Positions 63,991-64,000 of a stretch of DNA of 64,000 bases are shown here, in pieces. The stretch's first letter is position 1. Each line of letters starts with the position of its first letter. A model generated the notes under the pieces. That model was not told the DNA's origin and did no database searches. It saw nothing but the letters and a program-made list of their open reading frames with translations. Origin of the DNA: Massospora cicadina (lineage: Eukaryota > Entomophthoromycota > Entomophthoromycetes > Entomophthorales > Entomophthoraceae); the NCBI GenBank assembly GCA_022478985.1, contig JAKSZP010000108.1:62001-126000 (forward strand), in the 5' to 3' direction. The translations under genes were made by a program, and so were the position numbers.

Positions 63991-64000
63991 TTGAGTACCC

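Larger units (their letters stand above)
58868..64000 (+). mobile_element. LINE related to family 2, copy E, cut by the window edge
   Basis: Plus-strand non-LTR element starting near 58868 with TCTTTCTTTCTCATAACAAT, which corresponds to TTTTCTTTCTCGTTGCAAAC at the 5' end of copy D. The order is ORF1 with CCHC, endonuclease, RT and C-terminal zinc motif, as in family 2. The protein divergence is larger and the codons are more A-rich, so it is a separate subfamily. The window ends about 100-200 bases before the expected 3' end; the last readable part (CRWQQG-like region near 63970) matches the end of copy B's coding region. Confidence 0.85.

Noticed and set aside
1..64000. CRISPR arrays, bacterial operons, prophage or secondary-metabolism clusters
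   Set aside because: No short regularly spaced repeats and no prokaryotic gene organisation; the repeats present are retroelements of eukaryotic type.
1..64000. Repeat-induced point mutation as the cause of decay
   Set aside because: Frameshifts and varied substitutions dominate by eye and no clear CpA-to-TpA pattern was seen; a dinucleotide count on aligned copies would be needed to decide.

Overview
The window looks like a stretch of repeat-filled heterochromatin from a eukaryote, most likely a repeat-rich fungus. The evidence is a chromodomain-bearing Ty3/gypsy family, several L1-type LINEs with a CCHC ORF1, an apurinic endonuclease and a reverse transcriptase, and tRNA-derived SINEs. An early-diverging fungus such as a Mucoromycota or Zoopagomycota relative would fit, but the phylum cannot be fixed from sequence alone. 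No host gene, rRNA gene or functional tRNA gene was recognised. Almost every open frame belongs to a transposable element, and almost all are broken by stops, frameshifts or lost catalytic residues. The non-element background is AT-rich.

Layout. 1-2.3 kb is unidentified AT-rich sequence. 2.3-5.7 kb holds decayed gypsy fragments: a minus-strand RT/RNase H and plus-strand gag/protease pieces. 6.0-6.75 kb holds two short tRNA-derived SINEs with target-site duplications (TSDs); an old repeat at 9.7-10.0 kb preserves the empty site of one. 10.39-16.46 kb is a full-length, GC-richer LINE (family 1, minus strand) with an 11-bp TSD and an A-run tail.

From 17.8 to 52 kb runs one deeply nested structure. 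Its oldest layer is a head-to-tail series of gypsy bodies with no recognisable LTR between pol and the next gag block. One body can be followed as gag (18.0-20.4 kb), protease (20.4-20.7), pre-RT linker (26.0-26.5), RT/RNase H/integrase/chromodomain (33.6-36.3). It is cut first by a minus-strand LINE (20.69-25.96 kb). It is cut again by a small LTR element (26.48-33.61 kb: LTRs of about 830 bp, interior of only 178 bp), whose left LTR is itself split by a plus-strand LINE (26.99-32.26 kb). The next gypsy body (36.35-50.7 kb) is cut by a 295-bp SINE (39.1 kb) and, inside its integrase, by a complete LTR retrotransposon (40.23-49.71 kb, paired 1,117-bp LTRs) that carries an extra antisense reading frame between pol and the 3' LTR.

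The right end has an older copy of that LTR (51.4-52.07 kb) broken by a LINE (52.07-57.35 kb), an AT-rich gap with a SINE tail and a tRNA-like head, and a more divergent related LINE (58.87 kb to the window edge).

The elements fit together as a small ecosystem. The family-2 LINEs (about 5.27 kb each) and the 295-bp SINE end in the same 3' module, and the shorter SINEs carry a related one, as expected if the SINEs are copied by the LINE's reverse transcriptase. The nested order gives a relative history: gypsy bodies first, then the small LTR element, the antisense-ORF LTR element and SINEs, then the LINE copies. All coordinates of degenerate domains are approximate, and similarities were judged by eye.
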